This document shows positions 1 through 8,554 of a DNA stretch of 56,577 bases, in pieces. The position numbers and the translations under genes were made by a program. Each line of letters starts with the position of its first letter. Positions within the stretch are counted from its first letter, which is position 1. The DNA is taken from contig CALLQH010000080.1 in the NCBI GenBank assembly GCA_938014945.1, positions 1 to 56,577 on the forward strand. The letters run 5' to 3'. Source of the stretch: an uncultured bacterium. Its GTDB lineage: Bacteria; Pseudomonadota; Alphaproteobacteria; SP197. Below the pieces are notes generated by a model. That model saw only the letters and a list, made by a program, of their open reading frames with translations. It made no database searches and was not told the DNA's origin.

Positions 1-691
1 GGAGGTCTGGCACCACTGGATCTTCGTCAACCTGGACGGCAAGGCGCCGCCGCTGTCCGACTTTCTCGCCCCGGCAACGCAACGCATCGCCGACTACGAC
101 CTTTCGGCCGTGCGCCATGCCGGCACCGTCCGCTTCGATATCGAGGCGAACTGGAAGTTCGCCATGGAGAACTACATCGAGCCCTACCATGTGTTCGCGG
201 CCCACCCGCGCCTGCACGCCTTCGTACCGATGAGCGAGCGCCAGCCCTCGATGATCGACGGCCACGTCATGTGGAACTACTACCAGTTCAGGAAGGCCGA
301 GCCGGGCCGCGGCGAAGGCATGCCGCACTTCCCGAACCTGTCGCCGGAAGCGGCCAGCCGCGGCCTGTGGTTCATCCTGCCCACCGCCTTCGGCCTGGAG
401 GTCTATCCCGACCATGTGGCGAGCTTCCACGTCACGCCGGTCGCGCCGGGCCTGTGCCGCGAGCGCATCGACGTGTTCCTGGTCGGCGATGCCGCGACCG
501 CGCCGGAATACGCGGAGGGCCGCGCCACCGTGCTGCAGACCTGGAAGGACCTCAACGACGAGGACGTCGGCATCGTCGAGAGCCTGCAGACCGGCCGCAG
601 TTCCCCGGCCTATGACGGCGGCCGCCACTCCCCCTACTGGGACGAGGCCCCCCTGCATCTCTCCCGCCTGATCGTCGATGGCATGCGGTAG
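1..691 (+). CDS. Rieske-type aromatic ring-hydroxylating oxygenase, large subunit (3' part)
   Basis: The gene is cut by the left edge; the reading frame is open from base 2. What remains is the C-terminal catalytic (mononuclear iron) domain of a Rieske non-heme oxygenase alpha subunit. It begins in the conserved FVNLD stretch and continues into NWKFAMENYIEPYHV followed by AAHP, which holds the bridging acidic residue region and the two iron-ligand histidines. The Rieske [2Fe-2S] domain lies upstream, outside the window. Family members use reductase-delivered electrons to hydroxylate or demethylate small aromatic or quaternary-amine substrates. The substrate cannot be told from this part, and no reductase or beta subunit follows. 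The next gene is a GST after a 313-bp gap. Confidence 0.85.
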   Translation, partial: EVWHHWIFVNLDGKAPPLSDFLAPATQRIADYDLSAVRHAGTVRFDIEANWKFAMENYIEPYHVFAAHPRLHAFVPMSERQPSMIDGHVMWNYYQFRKAEPGRGEGMPHFPNLSPEAASRGLWFILPTAFGLEVYPDHVASFHVTPVAPGLCRERIDVFLVGDAATAPEYAEGRATVLQTWKDLNDEDVGIVESLQTGRSSPAYDGGRHSPYWDEAPLHLSRLIVDGMR

Positions 692-1004
692 GGACATTTC
701 TGCCGTCTTCCCGGGGGGCGAAACAAGCAGGCTTACCTTCTCGCTGTCATGGTCCGGCTTGACCGGACCATCCATGCTGTGACCTCGCTGCGGGCTGACC
801 TCTGGTGTGGTGCGGGAGGAACGACACAGCATAGATCCTCCGGTCAAGGCGGAGGATGACGTGGAGAGAGAAGCTCGTTCGCGGCGCCCCCCTCCCCGGA
901 GGACGACCGGGGCCGATGCCCGAACCATCCCCATTGCCCCTCCCCCGCCGCGGCCCTAGCATCCGCGCCCCGGCGCAGGGCCGGGATCAGCGGGAGGGAT
1001 GTTC
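692..1004. other. Intergenic region carrying a palindromic repeat
   Basis: This stretch of about 313 bases between the Rieske oxygenase and the GST contains no credible gene. Its middle is occupied by the palindromic repeat at 746-860, listed separately. The rest is GC-rich sequence with a purine-rich Shine-Dalgarno site (GGGAGG, about 992-997) just before the GST start. I see no convincing sigma-70 promoter. Confidence 0.6.
746..860. repeat. Dispersed palindromic repeat, copy 1
   Basis: An imperfect inverted repeat of about 115 bp. The left arm starts GTCATGGTCCGGCTTGACC and ends in CATGCTGTGACC. The right arm is a degenerate reverse complement (CACAGCAT through to GGATGAC). Each arm is itself a hairpin: left stem GGTCCGG/CCGGACC around CTTGA, right stem ATCCTCCG/CGGAGGAT. 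A second copy lies at 30236-30335. The two arms here use different but self-complementary stems, so base pairing rather than sequence is what is kept. It resembles the REP/BIME-like intergenic palindromes common in alphaproteobacteria. There is no transposase and no clear target-site duplication. Confidence 0.8.
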
Positions 1005-1667
1005 ATGGCCGTCGAAGTGTTCTGGGGTTCGGGTTCGCCGTTTGCGTGGAGCGTCATGCTGGCGCTGGAGGTCAAGGGCGTGCCCTATACCGGGCATCTG
1101 CTGTCCTTCTCCGATGGCGACCTGAAAAAGCCGGAGTTCCTCGCCATGAACCCGCGCGGCAAGGTGCCGGTGGTCAAGGACGGCGATTTCACCCTCGCCG
1201 AATCCAACGCCATCCTCGCCTGGCTGGAAGCCAAGCAGCCCCAGCCCGCCCTGTTCGGCGCGACGCCGGAAGCCACGGGCACGATCTGGCGCGCGGTGCT
1301 GGAGCACGCCGCCTATTTCCAGCACCACACCCACGCCATCTCCGGCGCGGTCTTCTACAAGAAGATGGAGGAGAAGGCCGAGGAGGTGAAAGCTTCCGCC
1401 AAGGCCGTGGGCGAGGAACTGGCCCGCTACGAAGCTGCGCTTGGCAAGAGTGACTGGCTGGTCGGCAACGCCATGAGCGCCGCCGATCTGGTCGCCTATC
1501 CCCACTTCGAACTGTTCTTCCGCCTGGCCGTCCGCCCGGAGGTCAAGACCTTCGGCCTGGGCTTCGACAAGGGCTGGGATGCCTATCCGGCGCTGTCGGC
1601 CTGGCGCGCGAAGATCAGGGCCATTCCGGGCTACGACAACACCTATCCGCCGCACTGGAAGGGCTAG
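1005..1667 (+). CDS. Glutathione S-transferase family protein
   Basis: About 220 aa with a two-domain GST layout. The N-terminal thioredoxin fold starts VEVFWGSGSPFAW, has the cis-proline segment NPRGKVPVV, and the gamma-glutamate-binding ES pair in AESNAILAWL. An all-helical C-terminal domain follows, ending in a YPALSAWRAKI segment typical of bacterial GSTs. I chose the ATG at 1005 over the in-frame ATG at 999 because the GGGAGG ribosome site is about 7 bases from the former and nearly touches the latter. The role is probably glutathione-dependent detoxification or isomerisation in the cytoplasm. Substrate unknown. It converges on the OmpA-family gene. Confidence 0.85.
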   Translation: MAVEVFWGSGSPFAWSVMLALEVKGVPYTGHLLSFSDGDLKKPEFLAMNPRGKVPVVKDGDFTLAESNAILAWLEAKQPQPALFGATPEATGTIWRAVLEHAAYFQHHTHAISGAVFYKKMEEKAEEVKASAKAVGEELARYEAALGKSDWLVGNAMSAADLVAYPHFELFFRLAVRPEVKTFGLGFDKGWDAYPALSAWRAKIRAIPGYDNTYPPHWKG

Positions 1668-1689
1668 GCACGGGTACTGCCGAAAAGGC

Positions 1690-3552
1690 CTACCGGTAGG
1701 CGTAGCCTTCGACCAGCGGGGTGATCCGGCGCAACGTGACGCGGCGGTTCTCCGCCTCGGCCTGCGGCGTCCAGATCTTGAGATAGGCCTCTCCGAGTCC
1801 TGCTGTCACGAGGTTCTCGGGCGGCACGAGGTAATACCGTGTGATGAGTTCCTTGACCGCCTCGGCGCGGCGCTGCGAAAGGCGCCAGTTGTACTCCTGG
1901 TTGCCGACCGCGTCGGTGTGGCCTTCGATGAGGAAGATCTCTTCGGGATGGGCAACGACGACCTGCTCGATCAGCAGCGCTATGCGATCGAGGTCGTAGA
2001 GTTCCTCCTCGCGCAGAAAGTCCTCGTTGAAGCCGAATGTGATGGTGTCGAGCTCGATCCCTGGCAGGGCCGCGCGCACGCCGGGCCGGGTGATGATCCA
2101 CTCGATGTTCTGGCGCAACTCCCGGCGGCTGTATTGCGACTGCGGCAGATCGTCGCGCGGGACCGCCAGGAGCTGTCGCCAGATCTGCTGCTGGTCGACC
2201 TCAGCCGCCCAGACCGCTGACTTGTAGTCCTGCTGCGGCGACACGTAGTTCATCGCCACGTCGTAGGGATCGCTGTCGAGATAGTAGATTTCGCGCTCTT
2301 CGCGGTCGCGCTGCAGGCGGCGCCGCAACTCCTCTCTGGACACTTCCAGCTCGTTCTCGAAGCTCTTGCGCTGCGCAAAGGTGTAATTGACCTCGTCCTC
2401 GGAGGCCTGCTGGAGCGCCAGCATGCGGCGACCCAGTTCGGCGTCGCTCAGGTCCTCAAGCCGCTGTGGCTGGGGCTGGCTGACAATCTGGGTTGTCTCC
2501 TGCTCGTCGGGCAGCAGCAACAGCGGCAGGGCAACAGCAGCAGCCGCCAGCCCACCGAGGATCAGTGCCTTCTTGGTATTGTCGCCGCCGTCATCATCAT
2601 CGTCGGTCACCGAAGCGGCCGTCTCATCTGCGGTGCCGTCATCCTCCGACGTGGCTGCCCGGGCGGCCACCTCGGCACTCGCCGCTTCGGCCTCAGCGAC
2701 ACGCACGCGCAACGCATCGCGGTCGGTTTTCAGGCGCACCCTCAGGCTGTCGGAGGTTTCCGCCGAAAGCTGCGGCTCCTCGAGCAGCGCGCGATAGGCG
2801 GCGATACGCTCGCGAAGCTCCTCGTCGCCGAGCTCCTCGGCAGGCGTGTCATCGGCAAGCAGCGCGGCGGCTGCCTCCTCGGCTTCGGGCGAGACCTCGG
2901 GAGCGGCATCGACATCGGCCTCAGGCTCGGGGATGGTTTCGACGGTCTGGTCATCCTCCTCGCCGCCATCGACTGCCTCGTCCTCAGGCGCATCTTGCAC
3001 GGGCACGTCGCTGCCGTCGGCCTGGGCGGAGGATTCCACCTCCGATCCGACAAGGGGCTCGTCGTCGGAAATGACGGCCTCGGGCTCGACCTCGTCGACA
3101 GCGTCCGCTTCGGTCTTGGCTTCGCCCGTGGTGGTGACCTCTTCGTCCGGCGGGGCGATCGCGTCTTCCGTGGCAGGCTCTGCCGTGGCAGCAGACGTGC
3201 TGGCTTCATTGCCGGTTTCAGCCTCGCCCTCTGTGGCGACCGCAGCTTCCTCGCCGGTCGATGAGAAGGCCGCAGCATCCTCAGCAGGCGCTTCCTCCCC
3301 GGCAGGCGCATCGCCGTCAGCGGCGGAGGTCTCTGGATCGGCCGCATCGAGGGGTTCGCCAGATTCGGCGGAGTTGGCGCCCTCCTCCTGCCCTGTCGGC
3401 ATCAAGTCCCCTGGGGCAGCCTGTTCTTCCAGGGTCTCGACCTCCGTGGTCAAGGTCTGGGCTGCGAGCGGCGACCACGGGGTGATCATCAGCGCAGTTG
3501 CAGACACCATCGTCGCCGTCAGGATGCGCAACCTCGTCCTGGCCTGGTTCAT
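1690..3552 (-). CDS. OmpA-family protein with a long acidic N-terminal region
   Basis: About 620 aa. A signal-peptide-like N terminus (basic residues, hydrophobic stretch, LAAQT) is followed by roughly 250 residues dominated by Glu, Asp and Ala. Next come a hydrophobic segment (ALILGGLAAAAVALPLLLLP), an Arg/Glu-rich coiled stretch, and a C-terminal OmpA peptidoglycan-binding domain with EGHTDAVG and NWRLSQRRAEAV. The OmpA domain binds peptidoglycan and links outer envelope to cell wall. The start at 3552 has a GAGGGAG site upstream; a TTG six codons earlier is less likely. Similar acidic OmpA proteins occur in alphaproteobacteria. The hydrophobic segment between the periplasmic-looking parts is topologically odd. 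Confidence 0.85.
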   Translation of the reverse strand: MNQARTRLRILTATMVSATALMITPWSPLAAQTLTTEVETLEEQAAPGDLMPTGQEEGANSAESGEPLDAADPETSAADGDAPAGEEAPAEDAAAFSSTGEEAAVATEGEAETGNEASTSAATAEPATEDAIAPPDEEVTTTGEAKTEADAVDEVEPEAVISDDEPLVGSEVESSAQADGSDVPVQDAPEDEAVDGGEEDDQTVETIPEPEADVDAAPEVSPEAEEAAAALLADDTPAEELGDEELRERIAAYRALLEEPQLSAETSDSLRVRLKTDRDALRVRVAEAEAASAEVAARAATSEDDGTADETAASVTDDDDDGGDNTKKALILGGLAAAAVALPLLLLPDEQETTQIVSQPQPQRLEDLSDAELGRRMLALQQASEDEVNYTFAQRKSFENELEVSREELRRRLQRDREEREIYYLDSDPYDVAMNYVSPQQDYKSAVWAAEVDQQQIWRQLLAVPRDDLPQSQYSRRELRQNIEWIITRPGVRAALPGIELDTITFGFNEDFLREEELYDLDRIALLIEQVVVAHPEEIFLIEGHTDAVGNQEYNWRLSQRRAEAVKELITRYYLVPPENLVTAGLGEAYLKIWTPQAEAENRRVTLRRITPLVEGYAYR

Positions 3553-3644
3553 CGCGGCACACTCCCTCAACGCCTCGTGAACCCCACCAACGGCGCAGAG
3601 AAGGTTGCGTTTCGCCGATTTTTTCGGCGGTCACACCGTCTGGA

Positions 3645-4829
3645 CTACTCGAGCGTCCGAAACAGGCCCGCCAGCAGCCGCGCGCGCGGCACCAGCGACG
3701 AATAGAGCACATGCTCCTCGTGGGTATGGGCGCCATCACCCATGAGGCCGAGGCCGTCCAGGGTCGGCAGCCCCAGGGCGCCGGTGAAGTTGCCGTCGCT
3801 GCCGCCGCCGAACTGGCCGTGGCCGGGCGTGAAGCCGATCTCCCGGGCGATGGTCTCGGCCTTGCCGTAGAGATCGAGCGTGCCTGCGCTGGGTTCGAAC
3901 AGCGGCCGCACGGGGCCGGCCTCCACGGTGACCGTGCAATCGGGGTTGTGGGCCTTGAGCGAACCCATCTTCCCGCGAATCTCGTCCATGGCCTCGGCGA
4001 AGGGGGCGACGGCCAGGACCTGCGCGGTGCAGCGGATCGGCACGACGTTGACGAAGGTGCCGCCGTTCACCACGCCGACGCTGTAGGTGATACCGCGTTC
4101 GCGGTCGGTCATCCCCTCGATGGCGATGATCTGGCGCGCCATCTCGGCGATGGCGCTGCGGCCGCGCGCAAGCTGGGAGCCGGCGTGTGCCGGTTTGCCG
4201 TCGATGTTCACGGTAAAGCGCAGGAAGGCGAAGCGCCCGGTCACCAGCATGCCGGTCTCACCCTTGGCGGGCTCGGGCACCAGCACGTACTTGTGCCGCG
4301 ATGCGACCGCCTCGATGCGTTCGCGGGTCGAGGGGCTGCCGACCTCCTCGTCGGAGATGAACATGAAGGTGACGGGAAGCTCCGGCGTCTCGCCCGCGCG
4401 CAGGAGCTGGGCGAGCGCATAGGTCGCCGCGAACATGCCACCCTTCATGTCGTAGATGCCCGGCCCGTAGATGCGGTCGCCCTCGCGGCGGAAGGGCAGC
4501 GGCCCCTCGAGCGAGCCGACCATGTGCACCGTGTCGAGATGGCCCAGCACCAGCACGCCGGGCCCCTCGCGGCGGCCAGGCACGCTGGCGATGACGATAT
4601 CGCCGTAACCGTCGACACCTGGCTGGCGCTCGATGGTCGCACCCAGGCGGGCCATCGCGGCCTCGGCCTTGTCCATCATGGCGTTGACGCCCGGAACGTG
4701 GACGGTGGGACTTTCGGTCAGCACCCAGTCGCGCAGGCCCTCGAACATCTCGTCGGCATCGAAGGCGGGTTCGTTGCGGGAAACCATGGGGCAAGGGACT
4801 CCGTTGCGGTCGTCGGCGGGGTCGGCCAT
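3645..4829 (-). CDS. M20-family metallopeptidase (glutamate carboxypeptidase/CPG2-like)
   Basis: About 394 aa. The metal-binding pattern of M20 enzymes is visible: LGHLDTVH (His and Asp ligands), YDMKGG (bridging Asp), SDEEVGS (catalytic Glu pair), GGGSDGNF, and a late HTHEEHV. The family hydrolyses amide or peptide bonds with two zinc ions; CPG2-like members release C-terminal glutamate or act on acylated amino acids. No signal peptide is seen, so it is probably cytoplasmic. The start is uncertain: ATG at 4829 has no good ribosome site, and ATG at 4787 has GGAG upstream and better matches the family N terminus. It is divergent from the OYE gene with a short shared upstream region. Confidence 0.88.
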   Translation of the reverse strand: MADPADDRNGVPCPMVSRNEPAFDADEMFEGLRDWVLTESPTVHVPGVNAMMDKAEAAMARLGATIERQPGVDGYGDIVIASVPGRREGPGVLVLGHLDTVHMVGSLEGPLPFRREGDRIYGPGIYDMKGGMFAATYALAQLLRAGETPELPVTFMFISDEEVGSPSTRERIEAVASRHKYVLVPEPAKGETGMLVTGRFAFLRFTVNIDGKPAHAGSQLARGRSAIAEMARQIIAIEGMTDRERGITYSVGVVNGGTFVNVVPIRCTAQVLAVAPFAEAMDEIRGKMGSLKAHNPDCTVTVEAGPVRPLFEPSAGTLDLYGKAETIAREIGFTPGHGQFGGGSDGNFTGALGLPTLDGLGLMGDGAHTHEEHVLYSSLVPRARLLAGLFRTLE

Positions 4830-4861
4830 CGTGGCGGTCCAAGCAAGAAGGCTCAAGCCGC

Positions 4862-6034
4862 ATGTCCGACCTGCCCGCCCTGTTCCAGCCGCTGACCCTG
4901 CGCGGCGTGACGACGCGCAACCGCATCGCCGTCTCGCCCATGTGCCAGTATTCGGCGATCGAGGGCCATGTCACCGCCTGGCACCGCGACCATCATACCG
5001 CGCTGGCGCGCGGCGGCGCGGGCATCGTCTTCGTCGAGGCGACCGCGGTGGAGCCGCGCGGGCGCATCACCCACGGCGATGTCGGCCTGTGGAGCGACGA
5101 TCACATCGTGGGGCTTGCCGAGATCGCGGCGGTGGTCGCGGGCTACGGTGCGGTGCCCGCGATCCAGATCGGCCATGCCGGGCGCAAGGCAAGCTCGCAA
5201 CGGCCCTGGGAGGGCAACCTCGCCCTGACGGCAGCAGACGAAGCCGCGCGCGGCGATGCGCCCTGGCAGACCGTGGCGCCCTCGGCGATTCCCTACATGG
5301 ACGGCTGGCATACCCCGGCCGAACTCACCGACGACGAGATCACGGGGCTGATCGAGGCCTTCGCCGCCGCAGCCCGGCGCGCCGTGAAGGCGGGCTTCCG
5401 CGCCGTCGAGATTCACGGCGCACACGGCTATCTGCTCCACACCTTTCTCTCGCCGAAGTCGAACCGGCGCAGCGATCGCTGGGGCGGCGACCTCGCGGGC
5501 CGCATGGCCTTTCCGCTGTCGGTCGCCGAGGCGATGCGCGGTGCAATGCCCGACGACCTGCCGCTCTTCTTCCGCACCTCCAGCGTCGATGGCGACGAGG
5601 GCGTCTGGTCGATCGGCGACACGGTAGCCCTGGCGAAGGAGCTGAAGGCACGCGGCGTCGATGTGATGGACTGCTCCACCAGCGGCGTTTCCGGCGCGGT
5701 GACGGCCGCGCGCGTGAAGCGACAGCAGGGCTTCCAGGTGCCCTGGGCGGCGCAGGTGCGGCGCCAGGCGGACATGAAAACCATGGCCGTGGGCCTGATC
5801 CTCGACCCCGACTACGCCAACGCGGTGATCGCCGACGGCTGCGCCGACCTCGTCGCCATGGGCCGCGAGCTGCTGCGCAATCCCTTCTGGCCCCTGCAGG
5901 CCGCCGTCACCCTGGGCGCCGATCCCGACTATGCCCGCTGGCCCGACCAGTATGGCTGGTGGCTCACCCGCCGCGCCCGCGCCGGCGTCGAGGGCCGCGC
6001 GCCGCTTTCGATCAACGCAGGCGGAATGGGCTAG
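4862..6034 (+). CDS. NADH:flavin oxidoreductase, Old Yellow Enzyme family (YqjM/NamA-like)
   Basis: A 390-aa FMN-binding TIM-barrel enzyme. Diagnostic segments are SPMCQYSA near residue 28 (the YqjM-type Cys and Tyr), QIGHAGRKAS near 102-111, and EIHGAHGYLLHTFLSP with the His/His pair that binds substrate carbonyls, then SNRRSDRWGG. Such enzymes reduce activated alkenes (enones, nitroalkenes) with NAD(P)H. Length and motifs fit the class III (YqjM/xenobiotic reductase A) group. It starts just upstream of and divergent from the M20 gene and lies 33 bp before a DsbA-like gene on the same strand, so the two may be co-transcribed. Physiological substrate unknown. Confidence 0.9.
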   Translation: MSDLPALFQPLTLRGVTTRNRIAVSPMCQYSAIEGHVTAWHRDHHTALARGGAGIVFVEATAVEPRGRITHGDVGLWSDDHIVGLAEIAAVVAGYGAVPAIQIGHAGRKASSQRPWEGNLALTAADEAARGDAPWQTVAPSAIPYMDGWHTPAELTDDEITGLIEAFAAAARRAVKAGFRAVEIHGAHGYLLHTFLSPKSNRRSDRWGGDLAGRMAFPLSVAEAMRGAMPDDLPLFFRTSSVDGDEGVWSIGDTVALAKELKARGVDVMDCSTSGVSGAVTAARVKRQQGFQVPWAAQVRRQADMKTMAVGLILDPDYANAVIADGCADLVAMGRELLRNPFWPLQAAVTLGADPDYARWPDQYGWWLTRRARAGVEGRAPLSINAGGMG

Positions 6035-6067
6035 GATGGCGGCCTGAGAGGCCTGCGAAAGCGATCC

Positions 6068-6772
6068 ATGGAACCGAGTGCCCCGATCTCCATCACCTAC
6101 TACTCCGACGTTCTGTGCGTCTGGGCCTATGCCGCGCAGGAACGGCTTGACCAGGTCCAGCGATCCTTCGGCGAGCATGTCGCGATCGGCTTCAAGTCGT
6201 GTTCGGTGTTCGGAAACACGACCCGCAAGATCGGGGACGGCTGGCGTGAGAAGGGCGGCTACGCCGGCTTCGGCGCACATGTCCGGGAGGCCGCGGCGCA
6301 ATTCGACCACATCGAGGTCCATCCCGAGATCTGGCTGACGGCACGGCCTGCCAGTTCGGAAGGCGCCCACCTCTTCCTGGCGGCGCTATCCCTTGTCGAA
6401 AACGGCGGCGCCCTGGACGGCTGCAACCGGCTGCCTGAGCGCACACCCAGCGAGGAGTACGCCTGGCGTCTGCGGCTGGCCTTCTTCCGGGACTGCCGGG
6501 ACATTGCCCAGTGGCACGTCCAGTGCGAGGTGGCAGAGGACATGGGCATCGGCCTGGCCCCTGTGGAGGCGGCGATCCGCGACGGCTCGGCATTCGCCGC
6601 GCTTGCCTCCGATCACCAGGACAAGGTGCGTTTTGCCATCGAGGGCAGCCCTACGTTCCTGATGAACCAGGGTCGCCAGAAGATCTATGGCAACGTCGGC
6701 TACCGCGTCATCGAAGCGAACATACGTGAGCTGCTGCACGTGCCCCAGACCGGCGAAATGAGCTGGTGCTGA
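6068..6772 (+). CDS. DsbA-family thioredoxin-fold protein lacking CxxC
   Basis: A 234-aa protein of the DsbA/FrnE/2-hydroxychromene-2-carboxylate isomerase superfamily. It begins with a beta strand leading into YYSDVLCVWAYAAQ, where DsbA would have a CPxC site; here only one Cys is present (LCVW). A helical insertion follows, and the cis-proline loop GSPTFLMN lies near the C terminus. Without CxxC it is unlikely to be a disulfide oxidase. Glutathione-dependent isomerase or kappa-GST-like activity is more plausible. No signal peptide, so probably cytoplasmic. It follows the OYE gene by 33 bp and converges on the TauD gene. Confidence 0.75.
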   Translation: MEPSAPISITYYSDVLCVWAYAAQERLDQVQRSFGEHVAIGFKSCSVFGNTTRKIGDGWREKGGYAGFGAHVREAAAQFDHIEVHPEIWLTARPASSEGAHLFLAALSLVENGGALDGCNRLPERTPSEEYAWRLRLAFFRDCRDIAQWHVQCEVAEDMGIGLAPVEAAIRDGSAFAALASDHQDKVRFAIEGSPTFLMNQGRQKIYGNVGYRVIEANIRELLHVPQTGEMSWC

Positions 6773-6785
6773 GCTTGCACGAACG

Positions 6786-7781
6786 TCAGGCGGCATCCCA
6801 GCTGCGCTTTTCGCCTTCGTAGAGCTTGCCGGGATTGCCCCAGACGGTGGTGCGCCACATGACGCGGCCATGCTGCTCGGCGTCGAACCAGGTGGCGGTG
6901 TGGATGGTGCAGCGGTTGTCGTAGATCACCATGTCGCCGGCCTGCCATTCCTGGACGTAGACGAACTCCGGCCGGGTGTAGTGGGCCATCAGTTCATAAA
7001 GCAGCCGCGCGCCGTCGCCGTGGGGGCCGGGTTCCATGCCGACGAAGGGGCCGTGGACCCAGTCCATCTGCTCGCGCTCGCAGAGATAAAACGCCTTCCT
7101 GCCGGTCTCGGGATGGACCCGCACCACGGGCTGGGGCTGCGGGCCGTCGCGCGGGTCGAGCGGCTTGGGCGTTTCGCCCGCCAGCACCGAGTCCTCGCCG
7201 TAGCCGCGGAAGGGCGCGACATGGAGGCCCTGCAGATCCTCGACGCGGGCCTTGAGCTCCGGCGGCAGGGCATCATAGGCGGCCACACCGTCGGCATAGA
7301 GGGTCTGGCCCTGGCCCGGCGGCGCAGGCGTGACGGCATAAAAGAGCGAAATGTCGGGCGGCGGGCGGCGGAAGCTCTGGTCGGTGTGCCAGCCGCGCCG
7401 GTGGGGGAACTGCACCGGCAGGCCGCCGTCCGCCGTGGTCGGCGGATCGGGCCGCTCCGGCGGCGCGAAGTTCATGGGCGGCAGGTTGGAGATGACGAAG
7501 ATCTGCGGGATCTCCGGATGCACCAGATTGAGCCGCGGCGTGGTGAGCCGGTAGTTCTCCACCTCCCTGCCGAAGGGGCGGCTGAGGCGCAGCAGAAGAT
7601 CGGGATCGTCGCTGATGGCATTGAGGCCGGTGAGCACCAGCAGGCCGTGGCCCTCGCCCAGGGCCGCCGGCAATGTGTCGGGCGCGGCCTCCATGGCGGC
7701 GACAAAGTCGGGACCGTCCTCCACCGCGATGCGGCGGCCGAATCCGCCGTCGGTCAGGGCTCCGGAGGTGAGCGGCGCCAT
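6786..7781 (-). CDS. TauD/TfdA-family Fe(II)/2-oxoglutarate dioxygenase
   Basis: About 331 aa. The facial-triad His-x-Asp is in RGWHTDQSF, and the distal His is in CTIHTATWFD, followed by the Arg (MWRTTVWG) expected to bind 2-oxoglutarate. Family members hydroxylate small molecules such as taurine, 2,4-D or gamma-butyrobetaine. The start at 7781 is chosen because sequence upstream belongs to the SDR frame; only 5 bp separate the two genes. It is the last gene of a four-gene minus-strand operon (TauD, deacetylase-like, SDR, TauD) divergent from an acyl-CoA catabolic operon. Substrate unknown; the operon suggests oxidative opening of a compound that is then activated to a CoA ester. Confidence 0.88.
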   Translation of the reverse strand: MAPLTSGALTDGGFGRRIAVEDGPDFVAAMEAAPDTLPAALGEGHGLLVLTGLNAISDDPDLLLRLSRPFGREVENYRLTTPRLNLVHPEIPQIFVISNLPPMNFAPPERPDPPTTADGGLPVQFPHRRGWHTDQSFRRPPPDISLFYAVTPAPPGQGQTLYADGVAAYDALPPELKARVEDLQGLHVAPFRGYGEDSVLAGETPKPLDPRDGPQPQPVVRVHPETGRKAFYLCEREQMDWVHGPFVGMEPGPHGDGARLLYELMAHYTRPEFVYVQEWQAGDMVIYDNRCTIHTATWFDAEQHGRVMWRTTVWGNPGKLYEGEKRSWDAA

Positions 7782-7786
7782 GGCGG

Positions 7787-8554
7787 TCAGTCCCTGGGCC
7801 AGTAGCGGGTGCCGAGCCAGCCGCCATCGACGGGGATGACCTGGCCCGCGATGTAGCGCGCATCCTCCGAGCACAGGAAGGCGGCGACACCGGCGATGTC
7901 GTCGGGCTGGCCGACGCCCATGGGCGTGTTCTTGATCATCGCCTCCTGGTACCAGGCATCCTCGGTAATGGCGCGATGGGTCATCGGCGTGTCGATGACC
8001 CCGGGCGCGATGGCGTTGATGTTGATGCCCTGCGCCCCGAAGTCGGCCGTCATCTGGCGCGTGAGCTGGGCGACGCCGGCCTTGGATGCGGCGTAACCCG
8101 GCCCCTCGGGGAAGCCGACGATACCGAACACCGAACTGATGTGGACGATCTTGCCGCCCGGCCGGGGCAGATGCGGCAGGGCCGCGCGGCTCATGCGGAA
8201 GACCGCCGAGAGGTTGATGTCGATGATGCGGTCCCAGCCCGCATCCTCGGTATCGGTGACGCTGCCGCCGCGCCCGCCGATGCCGGCGTTGTTGATGAGG
8301 AAGTCGAGCCTGCCGAAGGCCTTCAGCGTCGCGGCAACGATGCGCTCGGGCGCGGTGCGGTCAGAGACGTCGGCGAGCATGGTGGTGAGGGACGAGCCGT
8401 AGGCCATGGTCGCAGTTTCGGCGAGTTCGGCTTCCTTCACGTCGACCGCGAAGACCTGGGCGCCTTCGCTCGCCAGGCGCAGGGCGGTGGCGCGGCCGAT
8501 GCCGCCCGAGGCGCCGGTGACGATGGCGGCCTTGCCGGCGAACCGGCGGCTCAT
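7787..8554 (-). CDS. Short-chain dehydrogenase/reductase
   Basis: 255 aa, a classical SDR: TGASGGIG cofactor motif near the N terminus, NNAGIG, active-site Ser in HISSV, and YAASK as the YxxxK catalytic pair. The C terminus VIPVDGGW is typical. It interconverts an alcohol and a carbonyl using NAD(P)H. Its ATG overlaps the stop of the upstream deacetylase-like gene in an ATGA (8551-8554), so translation is probably coupled. It sits in the TauD operon and could oxidise the hydroxylated product. Substrate unknown. Confidence 0.9.
   Translation of the reverse strand: MSRRFAGKAAIVTGASGGIGRATALRLASEGAQVFAVDVKEAELAETATMAYGSSLTTMLADVSDRTAPERIVAATLKAFGRLDFLINNAGIGGRGGSVTDTEDAGWDRIIDINLSAVFRMSRAALPHLPRPGGKIVHISSVFGIVGFPEGPGYAASKAGVAQLTRQMTADFGAQGININAIAPGVIDTPMTHRAITEDAWYQEAMIKNTPMGVGQPDDIAGVAAFLCSEDARYIAGQVIPVDGGWLGTRYWPRD

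Noticed and set aside
746..860. The palindromic repeat as a tRNA or structured RNA gene
   Set aside because: There is no tRNA cloverleaf, anticodon arm or CCA end, and a second degenerate copy at 30236 shows it to be a dispersed repeat.
1688..1701. A 14-bp perfect palindrome (GCCTACC and its complement) at the end of the OmpA-family gene
   Set aside because: It has no loop or T run and overlaps the coding end and stop; chance in GC-rich DNA is enough to explain it.
3498..4895. A plus-strand open frame of 465 codons opposite the M20 gene
   Set aside because: Shadow frame; minus-strand M20 metal motifs are complete and the plus-strand translation has no recognisable domain.
4853..6370. A minus-strand open frame of 505 codons opposite the OYE gene
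   Set aside because: Shadow frame; the plus strand carries a full OYE with all active-site motifs.
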